Below, piece after piece: positions 55,806 through 64,000 of a DNA stretch of 64,000 bases. Source of the DNA: JANQSP01 sp965203225. Its GTDB lineage: Bacteria; Bdellovibrionota; Bdellovibrionia; Bdellovibrionales; UBA1609. Each line of letters begins with the position of its first letter. Within the stretch, counting starts at the first letter, position 1. The stretch is taken from NCBI GenBank assembly GCA_965203225.1, contig CBDBBW010000007.1:62001-126000 (forward strand), read 5' to 3'. A program made the translations under genes and the position numbers. The notes beneath the pieces were generated by a model. It was not told the DNA's origin. It did not search any database and worked only from the letters and a program-made list of their open reading frames with translations.

Positions 55806-56732
55806 ATGCAACTAAAAAATCATGGTAACATATTATTTACTAAAGACGGCAAATCAACAAAAGAAAACAATATGAGTGTTGACATTTTCAAAGAGTCGGC
55901 AAGTCAAAAATTTCTTATTCAATTTGAATCTTTTTTAACAAAGCACTTAAAAAGTTTCCAAGCGCTTCCGTTTAAAGGGCATAAACAATTAAAGTCCGCT
56001 ATTGAGTACAGTTTGTTTTCCGGAGGCAAAAGGTTTCGTCCTTTATTAATTTTTGCTACGGCTCAATTATTAAAAATCAATAGTAATATTACTATCCCCT
56101 GGGCGGCGGTTATTGAAATGATCCACACCGCCTCCCTGATTCACGATGACCTTCCCTGTATGGACAACAGTCCTCAGAGGCGAAACAAAGCCTCCTGCCA
56201 CCGGCGGTTTGGGGAAGACATGGCTTTGCTGGCCGGGGACTGTCTTTGGATTGAAGCTTTCCGATTGATTCAGCTTTCCGGCCGGACGAACAAAACCAAA
56301 GCTCACTGGTCTGGCCTTCTTTGCGAGGCCGCCGGCCTTAAGGGTTTAATGGGAGGGCAGGCATTGGATTTGAAAGCACCGGCCAAACCAAATAAAAGCT
56401 ATTACAACAAAATGCACTTTATGAAAACAGGCGCTTTGATTGCGGCCGGTATGGAAGGCGTATTACTGTTGAAAGGCAAAGCAACGGAAAAAATACAAAG
56501 AATCAAAAAAGCCGGACTGCTTATAGGGAGAGCCTTTCAGCTCTCTGATGATTTACAGGATTCAACGGAAAAAAACGCTTCCAATTTTTCCCATATTCTG
56601 GGCAGAAAAGAAGCGCAAAAGCAACTGAATAAATTAAGCGCCCAAGCCACGCAATTAATTGATTTTAACGACTCCTCCTCTTGCTTCCTGAAAAGACTGA
56701 TTGCTTTTAATCAAAATCGAGCTTTCAACTGA
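55806..56732 (+). CDS. ispA: polyprenyl synthetase (farnesyl/geranylgeranyl diphosphate synthase)
   Basis: A trans-prenyltransferase (308 aa) that condenses IPP with allylic diphosphates, giving precursors for quinones, undecaprenol or haem O. GGKRFRPLL (about 73-81), the first Asp-rich motif HDDLPCMD with following RR, and the second DDLQD (after FQLSD) are present. Its clustering with xseAB is the usual bacterial pattern for ispA. The ATG has AGGAG close by; an in-frame ATG 24 codons later lacks one. The product chain length cannot be read with confidence. Confidence 0.92.
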   Translation: MQLKNHGNILFTKDGKSTKENNMSVDIFKESASQKFLIQFESFLTKHLKSFQALPFKGHKQLKSAIEYSLFSGGKRFRPLLIFATAQLLKINSNITIPWAAVIEMIHTASLIHDDLPCMDNSPQRRNKASCHRRFGEDMALLAGDCLWIEAFRLIQLSGRTNKTKAHWSGLLCEAAGLKGLMGGQALDLKAPAKPNKSYYNKMHFMKTGALIAAGMEGVLLLKGKATEKIQRIKKAGLLIGRAFQLSDDLQDSTEKNASNFSHILGRKEAQKQLNKLSAQATQLIDFNDSSSCFLKRLIAFNQNRAFN

Positions 56733-56818
56733 AACCGAACGGGTAAAATTAACACCCCTGCGATTCGGAACAAAAAACTTTGGCGCAGAGGAAACCAAAG
56801 ACAAGGAATACAAAAAAG

Positions 56819-57778
56819 ATGAATTACATTAATAAACAGGGTTTCTTCCAAAGCGGTTATTTAAAATTGAGCTATCTTGTCATACAAATATTTTTTCTTT
56901 TTTGTTTGAGTGCCTGTCAGTTTTTTTCCGCCCAGCGAGAGCAGGTTAAAGAACCCTCGAACAAAGAGGACAAAGAGGACAAAGCTTATATGGAAAAAAA
57001 AGTCCGGATCGGACTTTTTATTTCCGGAGCGGGAGCCAATACTTTTTCCGCTGTTTCCCTTTTAGAGCTTTTTCATCAGGAAAAGATCCGATTCGACTTT
57101 ATTTCCGGCACGGGATGGGGAGCCTGGCTGGCCGCTCTTTACGGAAAACATCAAAGCGTGGATGAGCTTAAATGGAATTTATTTAAACTCAAAGAGCAAA
57201 AAGTGTTTGAAACAAAATGGTTCAACAATCAAAGAAAACAAGCAAAACTGTTAAGAACTCTCACGACGGAGGCTCTATCCGGGGGCCTGCAAAACCCCTT
57301 TGTGTGCCCAGCTTTAAACAAAAAAGGGCAAATGATATGGTTGACGGAAAACCGGCCGGTTTCAGCGGCGCTGGGATGCCTGAACAAACTCCCCCCTTTG
57401 TTTCTTTCATTCAACAAAATATCCGAGCAGGGCAGTTTGTTTTCTGCCGATATCAGCTTGGAATATATGCACAATCGGGGAATGGATATTTTAATATGGA
57501 TTAAGCCCGCCTTTTTCCCCAAAGCCCGAACGGAAGGGAAAACTGTTTCTTTTTACTGGAAGGAGCTTTACTCTTATTTGAATCATATCCAAAAACAATC
57601 CCCTCGGAAGTATCCCAAACTGATAATTTTGGAAACCCCTTTTTCCTCTTTTGATCTGGATGACTTCTCCCGTTTAAATGTTATAATGAAAAGCCCTCCC
57701 TCTTTATCCGCCCGGGAAAAAATTTACAGATTAAACCGGCAAAAAGGGGGTATTTCGGCACCGGCTTTAAAGAAATAG
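56819..57778 (+). CDS. patatin-like lipoprotein lacking the catalytic serine
   Basis: A 319-aa predicted lipoprotein with lipobox LSAC (Cys33). From residue 61 it follows the patatin N-terminal pattern: VRIGLFISGAGANTFSAVSLLEL resembles the oxyanion loop and first helix, and FDFISGTGWGAWLAALYG aligns with the G-x-S-x-G elbow, but the serine is glycine (GTGWG, 97-101). The later Asp-Gly/Ala dyad is not evident. It may be a non-catalytic scaffold, or the resemblance may be superficial. I start at the ATG after an AAGGA; a TTG 13 codons earlier is also open. pepP follows on the same strand. Confidence 0.55.
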   Translation: MNYINKQGFFQSGYLKLSYLVIQIFFLFCLSACQFFSAQREQVKEPSNKEDKEDKAYMEKKVRIGLFISGAGANTFSAVSLLELFHQEKIRFDFISGTGWGAWLAALYGKHQSVDELKWNLFKLKEQKVFETKWFNNQRKQAKLLRTLTTEALSGGLQNPFVCPALNKKGQMIWLTENRPVSAALGCLNKLPPLFLSFNKISEQGSLFSADISLEYMHNRGMDILIWIKPAFFPKARTEGKTVSFYWKELYSYLNHIQKQSPRKYPKLIILETPFSSFDLDDFSRLNVIMKSPPSLSAREKIYRLNRQKGGISAPALKK

Positions 57779-57851
57779 ATTAGATGGTTTTTGAAAATTC
57801 CGGTTTCCAAAGATTTTTTTACAGAAAAAAAGAGCAAAAGGAATCAAAAAA

Positions 57852-59147
57852 ATGAATAGCAATTCCATTTACAAGAAAAGAAGAACCCGGTTGATTAAAG
57901 CCCTGCCGGAGGGTTCCGCCCTGATCGTTCCCTCCGAGCAGATTTCTATCCGTTCCGGGGATGTGGAGTGGCCTTACCGCCCCTCTTCCAATTTGATTTA
58001 CTTAAGTGGGTTTAAAGAAGCTCAGTCCTGCTTGATTATTTTATCCAAGCCCAAGGCAAAACATTTCTTATTCGTGCAAAAAAAAGACCTGAAAAAAGAA
58101 CTTTGGACCGGTCCTATCTACGGTCCAAAACAAGCGCAAAAAATTTTTCAAATGGACGTCTGTTATCCATCCTGCGAATTTTTCAAAATAGCTCCAACTA
58201 TTTTAAAGAACATTTATTCTCTATATTACCATTTCGGAATTAATCCCCATTGGGACATTCAAGTGAAAAAACTGATACAAACGCTCAAAAGAAAAAGAAA
58301 GTCTGCCGTTTCCCTACAGGACCCTGTACGCCTGATAGCCCCTTTCAGAATGACAAAAAGCCGGGAAGAGATACAAATGATAACCAAAGCCGTGGAGATA
58401 AGTTCTGAAGCTCATATTGAAGTGATGAAACACACACGGGCCGGCATGAATGAAAGAGAACTCCATGGGATTTTTCTATCTGAAATTATGAAAAAAGGAG
58501 CGGACGGGGAAGCCTACACCGGCATTTTCGCCTCTGGCCCCAAAGCCTGCACCTTACATTATACCAACAACAACAGGGTAATGAAAAAAGGGGAGTTGCT
58601 GTTGGTGGACGCGGGCGCGGAATACCATTACTACGCCTCCGATATAACCAGAACTTTTCCTGTGAGCGGAAAATTTTCCAAAATCCAAAAACAAATTTAC
58701 ACAAAACTCTTAAAAGCACAAAAAACTATTATACAGATCCTGAAGCCCGGGCTGTTCTTCAACGATATTCAAAATAAACTTATTGAGCTTTTATCCGTTT
58801 TAATGAAAGAGGAAAAACTATTGTCCGGATCCGTAAAGGAAATCATCAAAAAAAAACAGTATAGAAAATATTTTCCTCATTCTTTCGGTCATCTATTGGG
58901 TTTGGATGTGCATGATTTAGCTTTTTCCGAAACAAAAAGTATTCGGATTAAGGAGGGTTTTGTGTTGACAATAGAGCCTGGGATTTACCTGCCAAAAGAA
59001 AATACCTCCTTAAAGCCGGAATTAAGGGGCTTGGGTTTTCGTATTGAAGACGACATTTTAATTACCAAAACCGGAGCCAAAGTGCTCAGCCAGGGGGTTC
59101 CCAAGGAAGTGGAGGAACTGGAAGAGTTGATCTCAAAAGGAAAATAA
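57852..59147 (+). CDS. pepP: Xaa-Pro aminopeptidase (aminopeptidase P)
   Basis: A 431-aa cytoplasmic metallopeptidase removing N-terminal residues before proline. The N-terminal creatinase-like domain (FLFVQKKDLKKELWTGPIYG) precedes the pita-bread catalytic domain: LLVDAGAEYHYYASDITRTFP gives the two aspartates, HSFGHLLGLDVHD the histidine, LTIEPGIYLP and GLGFRIEDDILIT the glutamates of the dinuclear metal site. The ATG has AAAAGGAAT upstream. The last codons are part of a 34-bp direct repeat. Confidence 0.95.
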   Translation: MNSNSIYKKRRTRLIKALPEGSALIVPSEQISIRSGDVEWPYRPSSNLIYLSGFKEAQSCLIILSKPKAKHFLFVQKKDLKKELWTGPIYGPKQAQKIFQMDVCYPSCEFFKIAPTILKNIYSLYYHFGINPHWDIQVKKLIQTLKRKRKSAVSLQDPVRLIAPFRMTKSREEIQMITKAVEISSEAHIEVMKHTRAGMNERELHGIFLSEIMKKGADGEAYTGIFASGPKACTLHYTNNNRVMKKGELLLVDAGAEYHYYASDITRTFPVSGKFSKIQKQIYTKLLKAQKTIIQILKPGLFFNDIQNKLIELLSVLMKEEKLLSGSVKEIIKKKQYRKYFPHSFGHLLGLDVHDLAFSETKSIRIKEGFVLTIEPGIYLPKENTSLKPELRGLGFRIEDDILITKTGAKVLSQGVPKEVEELEELISKGK

Positions 59148-59238
59148 ATATATAAAATATCCCCCTCCTTTTTTTTATATTGTTTTTTACGATGTTTTGA
59201 TAAATTGATTTCAAAAGGAAAATAAATATATAAAATAT
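59127..59238. repeat. 34-bp direct repeat spanning the pepP stop codon
   Basis: TTGATCTCAAAAGGAAAATA and the following 14 bp (59127-59160) recur at 59205-59238 with one mismatch, 78 bp apart. The first copy encodes the end and stop of pepP; the second is non-coding. It looks like a local duplication. Confidence 0.85.
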
Positions 59239-59311
59239 CTTCCCGTTTGAAAACACCAGAATTTTTCACGAATAACACCGAATGGGTTTATACCAACAAA
59301 ACCGAACCATT

Positions 59312-60055
59312 TTAAGCCAGTTCAGGCAGACCCTGCTGATAAAACCAGTTTCTTTCCCGGGCCAGACTCAACAATTTTTTTTCCGACTCATAGTTTCTAT
59401 CTCCCGGGCGGGCGGTGGCCAAAACCAGCCGAGCATGAGTAGAAAGCTCTAAAAGAGCCTGATCGGACAAAGTATTCCCTGCCACAAAAAGTGGAGCCGC
59501 TCCACCGGTTTTCCTCTGAAAAGCCGGTACTTTGTCTTCATGAATGGGCGCCGGCAAAATCAGCTGATCCGTAATGATTCCCTTTTCCACTAAAGTTTGC
59601 ACGCCGATAATATTTCCTTTTGAAATGCCATACTCCTTCAAAGCCTGATCCAGCACCCATTTCAAGGAGGAGCTAACGATAACCACCTGCACATTCCGGT
59701 CCATCAGCCATTTAATTAAATGTTTCTGAAACAAAAAAATTTTAACCGGCCGGGCTTGTAAAAAATCCCCGACCCATTGATTAAGTTGCTCAAGAGAAAA
59801 TCCAGATTGCATTTGAGCCAGCCAAAGCAAAGCCTGTTTTTTTCCTTTTTCCGCTTGTATGCGGTTGAACTCGGAATAAGGTTGAAAGCCTCTTCCTTTA
59901 AACAAATCTTTTTCCACCTGATACTGAAAAAAATTTTTTCCCACATCCGAAGGCCACAGAGTGCCATCTGCATCGAAAGCAGCCCATGCCGGTTTTTCTT
60001 TTTCAATTATTTTATCTAACTGATACTGAATGTTTTTTAATATTTCTTTTTCCAC
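59312..60055 (-). CDS. HAD-superfamily phosphatase, phosphoserine phosphatase-like (IB)
   Basis: A 247-aa haloacid-dehalogenase-fold hydrolase. Motif I is FDADGTLW with nucleophile Asp near residue 26, motif II the serines in VVIVSSSLKWV, motif III the lysine in HEDKVPAF, and motif IV FVAGNTLSDQALLEL. The helical cap sits between motifs I and II, as in the SerB/PSPase group. The phosphorylated substrate cannot be read from the sequence. Its start lies inside the end of the preceding sigma-like gene (44-bp overlap), suggesting co-expression. Confidence 0.82.
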   Translation of the reverse strand: MEKEILKNIQYQLDKIIEKEKPAWAAFDADGTLWPSDVGKNFFQYQVEKDLFKGRGFQPYSEFNRIQAEKGKKQALLWLAQMQSGFSLEQLNQWVGDFLQARPVKIFLFQKHLIKWLMDRNVQVVIVSSSLKWVLDQALKEYGISKGNIIGVQTLVEKGIITDQLILPAPIHEDKVPAFQRKTGGAAPLFVAGNTLSDQALLELSTHARLVLATARPGDRNYESEKKLLSLARERNWFYQQGLPELA

Positions 60056-60713
60056 TTAAATCACCTTTTAAACAATAAAAAAAGGATGAGTACAAAATAA
60101 CCCTACCGGGGGAAGATAAAATAAAAGACAGCACATAGACAACAAAAATAAACAACAACAAACAAAGAAAACTCCATAACATATATTTGACTTTTTTATT
60201 TTTCTTTTCCGGACGGACCCGCTCCAATGCCTCCGGCAAAGCCTGCTCCGCCAGCCGCTGGCAGTACATCCAAACCTCCTCTCCGTGTACCGGCGGAGGG
60301 GTTGTTGTTTTAAGTTTTCCAATCCACTCCTTTTGTATACTTTTTCGGTCTGACCGATCCAATTCCTCCTTCAATATTGAAAAACCCCGATCTAAACGAT
60401 AAGAAAGGGTTTCCGGGGAAACTTTCAATAGCCAGTATATTTTTTCCTTTGGGTATTTCAAAATCCCATACAACACCACAGGCAGTACTTCTTCGTAAGA
60501 GCTGTTTTTACAAAAATTTTTCCAAAATAAACATAAATCCGTTGGAGATAAAGGGGAAATATTCCGGCGTTTTTCAAAAATATTCCGGCTTTTCCTTATA
60601 AACCCTATCGGAAAACTTTTGTTTTCCTCAAATGAACCTCCTTGTTTTCGAAGGAAACGAACTGTGGTCTGCACATCACAGGCAAACAGAAAATAAAGAA
60701 TTTTTTTCATCAT
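60012..60713 (-). CDS. membrane-anchored protein with sigma-70 region 4-like helix-turn-helix
   Basis: A 233-aa protein. Residues 52-118 resemble sigma region 4: a helical run PTDLCLFWKNFCK..YEEVLPVVLYGILKYPKEKIYWLLKVSPETLSYRLDRGFSILKEEL, where the K-E-K-I..L-x-V-S-P-E-T-L-S-Y-R-L part is a typical recognition helix-turn-helix. Region 2 is not convincing. A transmembrane helix spans about 176-200. This resembles a one-protein membrane-tethered regulator, or a sigma-like protein that lost polymerase binding. Two adjacent ATG codons serve as start; a longer frame upstream has no support. Confidence 0.5.
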   Translation of the reverse strand: MMKKILYFLFACDVQTTVRFLRKQGGSFEENKSFPIGFIRKSRNIFEKRRNISPLSPTDLCLFWKNFCKNSSYEEVLPVVLYGILKYPKEKIYWLLKVSPETLSYRLDRGFSILKEELDRSDRKSIQKEWIGKLKTTTPPPVHGEEVWMYCQRLAEQALPEALERVRPEKKNKKVKYMLWSFLCLLLFIFVVYVLSFILSSPGRVILYSSFFYCLKGDLSGKRNIKKHSVSVR

Positions 60714-60985
60714 ATTCAGTATTTTTCCTGTTTGAATATTGTATCTCCAAGGAAAAACCAAAAGCAATCTGTTCGTGTCCGTTATCTCCCATTTCGCCTA
60801 CACATCTTTAAATCGTGAAAAGAAGTGATCTCAGGGAGAAAGAGGCACTTAAAGAATCGGCGTTTTTCAAAAATTCAATCAAAGATAACGTGACAATAAA
60901 GGAAAAACAAACTTCTAAAGTCAGCAAAACACTTTACCGGCAGTCTGGCCCAATGAAGAGCAACCCTCCCTTATAAAAAAACCGC

Positions 60986-62026
60986 TTAAGTGATAGTTAA
61001 TTCTTTGAGAAGAGACAGCTGATCCAGCACCTGTCCGGAACCAAGCACCACGCAGGATAGTGGATTTTTCGCCACAGAAACCGGAAGACCGGTTTTTTCT
61101 CTTAACAAAACATCCAGATTATTTAACAAAGCCCCCCCCCCGGTCAGGATGACTCCATTATCTACAATATCCGCCGCCAACTCCGGCGGGGTTTTTTCCA
61201 AAGCTGTTTTAACCGCATCCACCACCTTGTTTAAACTGTCCTTTAGGGCCTCATTAATTTGAATATTGTTGATTTTTATTATTCTAGGCGCCCCCACCAC
61301 CATATCCCGGCCTTTGATTTCCATTGTTTTCTCTTTGGAACCGGAGTCTGCCGTCCCGATATTTATTTTTATATTTTCCGCTGTTCTTTCTCCTATTAAC
61401 AATTTTTTCTTCCGGCGGACAAAATTAATAATGTCTTCATCAAAACGATCCCCAGCCACTTTAATGGATTCACAATGCACAATCCCGTTAAGGGAGATAA
61501 CGGCAATGCCCGTTGTCCCGCCGCCAATGTCCACGATCATGCTTCCTTTGGCTTCTGTAATGGGAAGCCCTGCCCCGATCGCCGCCGCCATAGGCTCTTC
61601 GATAAGGTATACCTCCCGCGCGCCGGCGGAATAAGCTGATTCCTTCACCGCTTTTTTCTCCACCTGTGTAATCCCAAAAGGCACACAGATAACAATACGA
61701 GGGCGAATCAAGCGACGGGAAGGGGTGGAGGAGCAGATGATAAAATATTTAAGCATTTTTTGAGTGATTTCAAAGTTGGCTATCACCCCGTCTTTAATGG
61801 GACGAATGGCTTTAATGCTACCGGGGGTCCTGCCCAACATAAATTTAGCTTGCCGGCCTACAGCCAAAACCTCATCCTCTCCACTGACTGTTTTTTTTAC
61901 CGCCACCACAGAAGGCTCATTTAAAATAACACCCTGCCCACGGGCGTAAACCAAAGTGTTCGCTGTACCTAAGTCAATAGCCAAATCCTGTGAGAAATAT
62001 TCATACAGCTTGTTAAACAAGTTCAT
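60986..62026 (-). CDS. mreB: rod-shape-determining protein MreB
   Basis: Bacterial actin (346 aa) that forms membrane-bound filaments guiding the elongasome. IDLGTANTLVYARGQGVILNEPSVVA near residues 17-42, PIKDGVIANFEITQKML, MIVDIGGGTTGIAVISL, and GVILTGGGALLNNLD match phosphate and adenosine motifs. Full length. No mreC or mreD follows; the next gene on the strand encodes the sigma-like protein, 270 bp away. It implies a rod-shaped or elongated cell. Confidence 0.98.
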   Translation of the reverse strand: MNLFNKLYEYFSQDLAIDLGTANTLVYARGQGVILNEPSVVAVKKTVSGEDEVLAVGRQAKFMLGRTPGSIKAIRPIKDGVIANFEITQKMLKYFIICSSTPSRRLIRPRIVICVPFGITQVEKKAVKESAYSAGAREVYLIEEPMAAAIGAGLPITEAKGSMIVDIGGGTTGIAVISLNGIVHCESIKVAGDRFDEDIINFVRRKKKLLIGERTAENIKINIGTADSGSKEKTMEIKGRDMVVGAPRIIKINNIQINEALKDSLNKVVDAVKTALEKTPPELAADIVDNGVILTGGGALLNNLDVLLREKTGLPVSVAKNPLSCVVLGSGQVLDQLSLLKELTIT

Positions 62027-62379
62027 CCTTTGCTCTTTTTTCCGGTTACCGGCTTTTGTTATTTCACGCCTTTTTCATAAACAGCAAAACAAAGCAAGAA
62101 AATCTTAAATCCAAAAAAAGCAACACTCTCCACCTGTTTTACCTGTCGCTTATTTAACCAAGACTCTCCCTATATCCACGCAATTACTTTTTACCTGTTT
62201 TATAATAAAAAGTCTAATTTTATTAACACTCGTTTTTTCCGTATTGAGCTTTTGCCTTCGGCTGTCTGCCTACCCAAAATCCCTCTGGTTTCCCTCTATA
62301 GACAACAGCGTAAAATCGGACAACATTGTATTTTATTTTATCTTATGCAATGCATCTTTCGTTTAAAGACACCACCGCT
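62027..62379. other. 353-bp intergenic region upstream of mreB
   Basis: AT-rich with no gene, repeat or RNA that I can support. The mreB promoter should be here but no clear -35/-10 pair stands out. Confidence 0.35.
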
Positions 62380-62997
62380 TTACTTCCCTTTCACTTGAAA
62401 ATACCGGGCGGGAATATTTTGATTGAACCGAATATCGGAAAAAGTATACTCCTCTTCATTTCCCAGACTATCCCATTTAATCCCAATTTTTAAAATCAGT
62501 TTTCCATCCACTTTTACGGAAAAGGATTTTATTTCAGAACCTTTCCTGACAGGCTCAAAATCCAAAATCCATGTTCTGCCCTTGGAGCGAGCAGAAACAA
62601 ACCGAAATTCCTGAAATAAAAAATCAGGACGAAACAGAAAAGAAAGAAGAAGTTTATTCTGATCGGAGTTTTTTATATCCCTCCGCACAATCTGCTCTTT
62701 TTCCTTTGGCGGGGAAGTAATATACCACAGCTGATTTTTATCAAAGAGAATACGGGTGTTTAAAGCATCCTTTACTTTTAAAACAATCCGGCCTTTTGAC
62801 AAAAAAAACTCTCCGCTTGAGAACTTTGTTTTTTTAAGGAGCTTTAAATAAACTTTCTTCTCAAAGTTCATTCTCACGCCTTTATTTTGAGTATACCCAT
62901 TAAGAACCGTTTTAAAATCAACAAAAGAAAACCCGGCAGATCTAACCGAAAAACAACTAAAAACATAAAATACGCAAAGAAAACCAATCCGCTTCAT
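62380..62997 (-). CDS. lolA: LolA-like outer-membrane lipoprotein carrier
   Basis: A 205-aa periplasmic protein with a signal peptide ending near SVRSAG. The mature part follows LolA: MNFEKKVYLKLLKKTKFSSGEFFLSKGRIVLKVKD..RILFDKNQLWYITSPPKEKEQIVRRD, then repeated strands forming an unclosed barrel. LolA ferries lipoproteins from LolCDE to LolB, and a LolB-like gene is at 16 kb. It is divergent enough that a general LolA-family label is safest. Confidence 0.8.
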   Translation of the reverse strand: MKRIGFLCVFYVFSCFSVRSAGFSFVDFKTVLNGYTQNKGVRMNFEKKVYLKLLKKTKFSSGEFFLSKGRIVLKVKDALNTRILFDKNQLWYITSPPKEKEQIVRRDIKNSDQNKLLLSFLFRPDFLFQEFRFVSARSKGRTWILDFEPVRKGSEIKSFSVKVDGKLILKIGIKWDSLGNEEEYTFSDIRFNQNIPARYFQVKGK

Positions 62998-63074
62998 TTT
63001 TGCTTTATAGCAGGAAACAAAACAAATTCAAAATTTTGCGCCCACATTTTTTACTTTTTATCTTTCCAAAGTTT

Positions 63075-63779
63075 TTAAAGCCTGTTTTTCCGCCGATTTG
63101 AATCCCGGCAGGAGGAAGAAAAATCCGTGCGCCAGACCAATGTAAAGATCGCAAATTTTTTTGGTTTCTCCAAAGCCCTGTAAGCGGCCTTAGCAGTGGC
63201 ACCCGTGGTCAACACATCATCCACGAAAATGATTTTTTTATCTTTTAGTGTATTCTCTTTCACATAAAACAGCAGTTTTTTTCTCTCTGTTTTATCTTTT
63301 TGTTTTTGAATCTCATCTATCCCATCATATTGAGTGCTCTTCAGAAGGGGATTACACAAGGGCAGACCTGTTTGGCGGGAAAAGGAAAAAGCCAGGCGAA
63401 AAGCATGATCTTTAAAAAACCGGCGGGAGCGGGCGGGAGCCGGCACCAGCGTCGCCGTGATCGGAAGAGGGTATCTTTGAACAACACGATGTAAAAATTC
63501 CAAAATCACTTCATTAAAAATAAAAGAAGGGCCACCTCTTTTTAAACTATTAAGAAACAAACGAATAAAAAGATCATTCTCCGTATCCCAGTCAAAAAGC
63601 CGGATATGAGTCTGTCCTTCCTGCTCCCGAATCATCTCTGACGGGGACAAATAAAAACTTTTCAGTTTTTTCCAGCAATTTGGACAAAGCCAATTCACCG
63701 GCGGAGTAGACAGGTGACATATACAGCAGTTCCTAAACCAGGAAGACAATATTTGTTTGCTTTGCCACAGATTTTTCAT
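63075..63779 (-). CDS. comF: ComF-family phosphoribosyltransferase
   Basis: A 234-aa protein. An N-terminal zinc finger (CCICH at about 18-22, CPNC at about 32-35) precedes a phosphoribosyltransferase domain with the PRPP loop IIFVDDVLTTGATAKAAY. ComF helps take up transforming DNA in competent bacteria; homologues occur widely without competence genes. I start at the ATG with AGGA adjacent; a TTG seven codons earlier is also in frame. lolA follows it 77 bp downstream. Confidence 0.9.
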   Translation of the reverse strand: MKNLWQSKQILSSWFRNCCICHLSTPPVNWLCPNCWKKLKSFYLSPSEMIREQEGQTHIRLFDWDTENDLFIRLFLNSLKRGGPSFIFNEVILEFLHRVVQRYPLPITATLVPAPARSRRFFKDHAFRLAFSFSRQTGLPLCNPLLKSTQYDGIDEIQKQKDKTERKKLLFYVKENTLKDKKIIFVDDVLTTGATAKAAYRALEKPKKFAIFTLVWRTDFSSSCRDSNRRKNRL

Positions 63780-63897
63780 TCCTATCGAAAATCCATGCAA
63801 AAATCATGCCATTTCACAATTAAGATATGGACATCAGCTTTTCAAAAACAAGGGCTTCATCAAGGATCTCCCCACGAAAACTCACCGTGGTAAAATA

Positions 63898-64000
63898 TCA
63901 GTTTGACACAAAATTTTGAACCGGAGCCTTTTCCCATAAATCTTCAAGGCGGTAATGCTCCCGGGTGTAATCATAAAAAATATGAACCGCCAGCCACCCA
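63898..64000 (-). CDS. C-terminal end of an unidentified protein (partial)
   Basis: The last 33 codons of a gene that runs off the window edge, ending in TGA. The visible part reads GWLAVHIFYDYTREHY followed by an acidic-aromatic stretch and VQNFVSN. The aromatic, charged composition is typical of real coding sequence and the strand agrees with the neighbouring genes. I do not recognise the family. Confidence 0.5.
   Translation of the reverse strand, partial: GWLAVHIFYDYTREHYRLEDLWEKAPVQNFVSN

Overview
The window is a gene-dense, moderately AT-rich chromosome segment (composition judged by eye) from a Gram-negative, aerobic, rod-forming bacterium. It encodes LolA- and LolB-like proteins, many lipobox proteins, MreB and PBP1A, which point to a diderm, and a caa3-type cytochrome oxidase with its own Sco, haem O synthase and a monohaem cytochrome c, which points to aerobic respiration. 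The rho-prfA-prmC-murA order, the GYF/TPR and zinc-ribbon proteins, the von Willebrand A lipoproteins and a small protein with a histone-fold pattern fit a Bdellovibrionota or deltaproteobacterial-type genome best. That placement is inference from gene content only.

Layout. 0-3.2 kb: a plus-strand group with a tRNA threonylcarbamoyl synthase, a maleylacetoacetate-isomerase-type GST and an LplT-like MFS transporter. 3.2-10.3 kb: a minus-strand respiratory operon (cytochrome c, Sco, Cox II, I, III, IV, then CtaB). 10.6-18.1 kb: a lipoprotein facing a minus-strand run of TPR lipoprotein, LolB-like lipoprotein, TrmL, SecA and a zinc-ribbon acidic protein. 18.4-20 kb: a PhaR-like regulator, a purine-rich tandem array, tRNA-Asn and tRNA-Ser. 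20-34.5 kb: a long minus-strand series with a GYF/TPR membrane protein, MurA, PrmC, RF1, Rho, a LysM lipoprotein, Ppx/GppA and GatCAB. 34.5-44 kb: an irregular region holding a 71-bp tandem repeat, ligA, a decayed repeat array, the histone-like gene, two paralogous vWA lipoproteins, a CheY-like receiver and an orphan three-repeat CRISPR array. 44-52 kb: groESL, uvrA and PBP1A. 52.4-59.1 kb: plus-strand coiled-coil protein, xseAB, ispA, a patatin-like lipoprotein lacking its nucleophile, and pepP. 59.3-64 kb: minus-strand HAD phosphatase, a membrane-anchored sigma-region-4-like protein, mreB, lolA-like, comF and the end of one further gene.

Most of the window is housekeeping. Tight spacing and 1-8 nt overlaps (maiA/MFS, murA/prmC, gatB/ppx, uvrA/mrcA, response regulator/117-aa protein) indicate extensive translational coupling. 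GTG or TTG starts are common. The unusual material is concentrated at 19.0-19.4 kb and 34.5-44 kb: repeats, ORF remnants, a minimal CRISPR array without cas genes, and the histone-fold candidate, which has a good promoter and ribosome-binding site and is the observation most worth following up.
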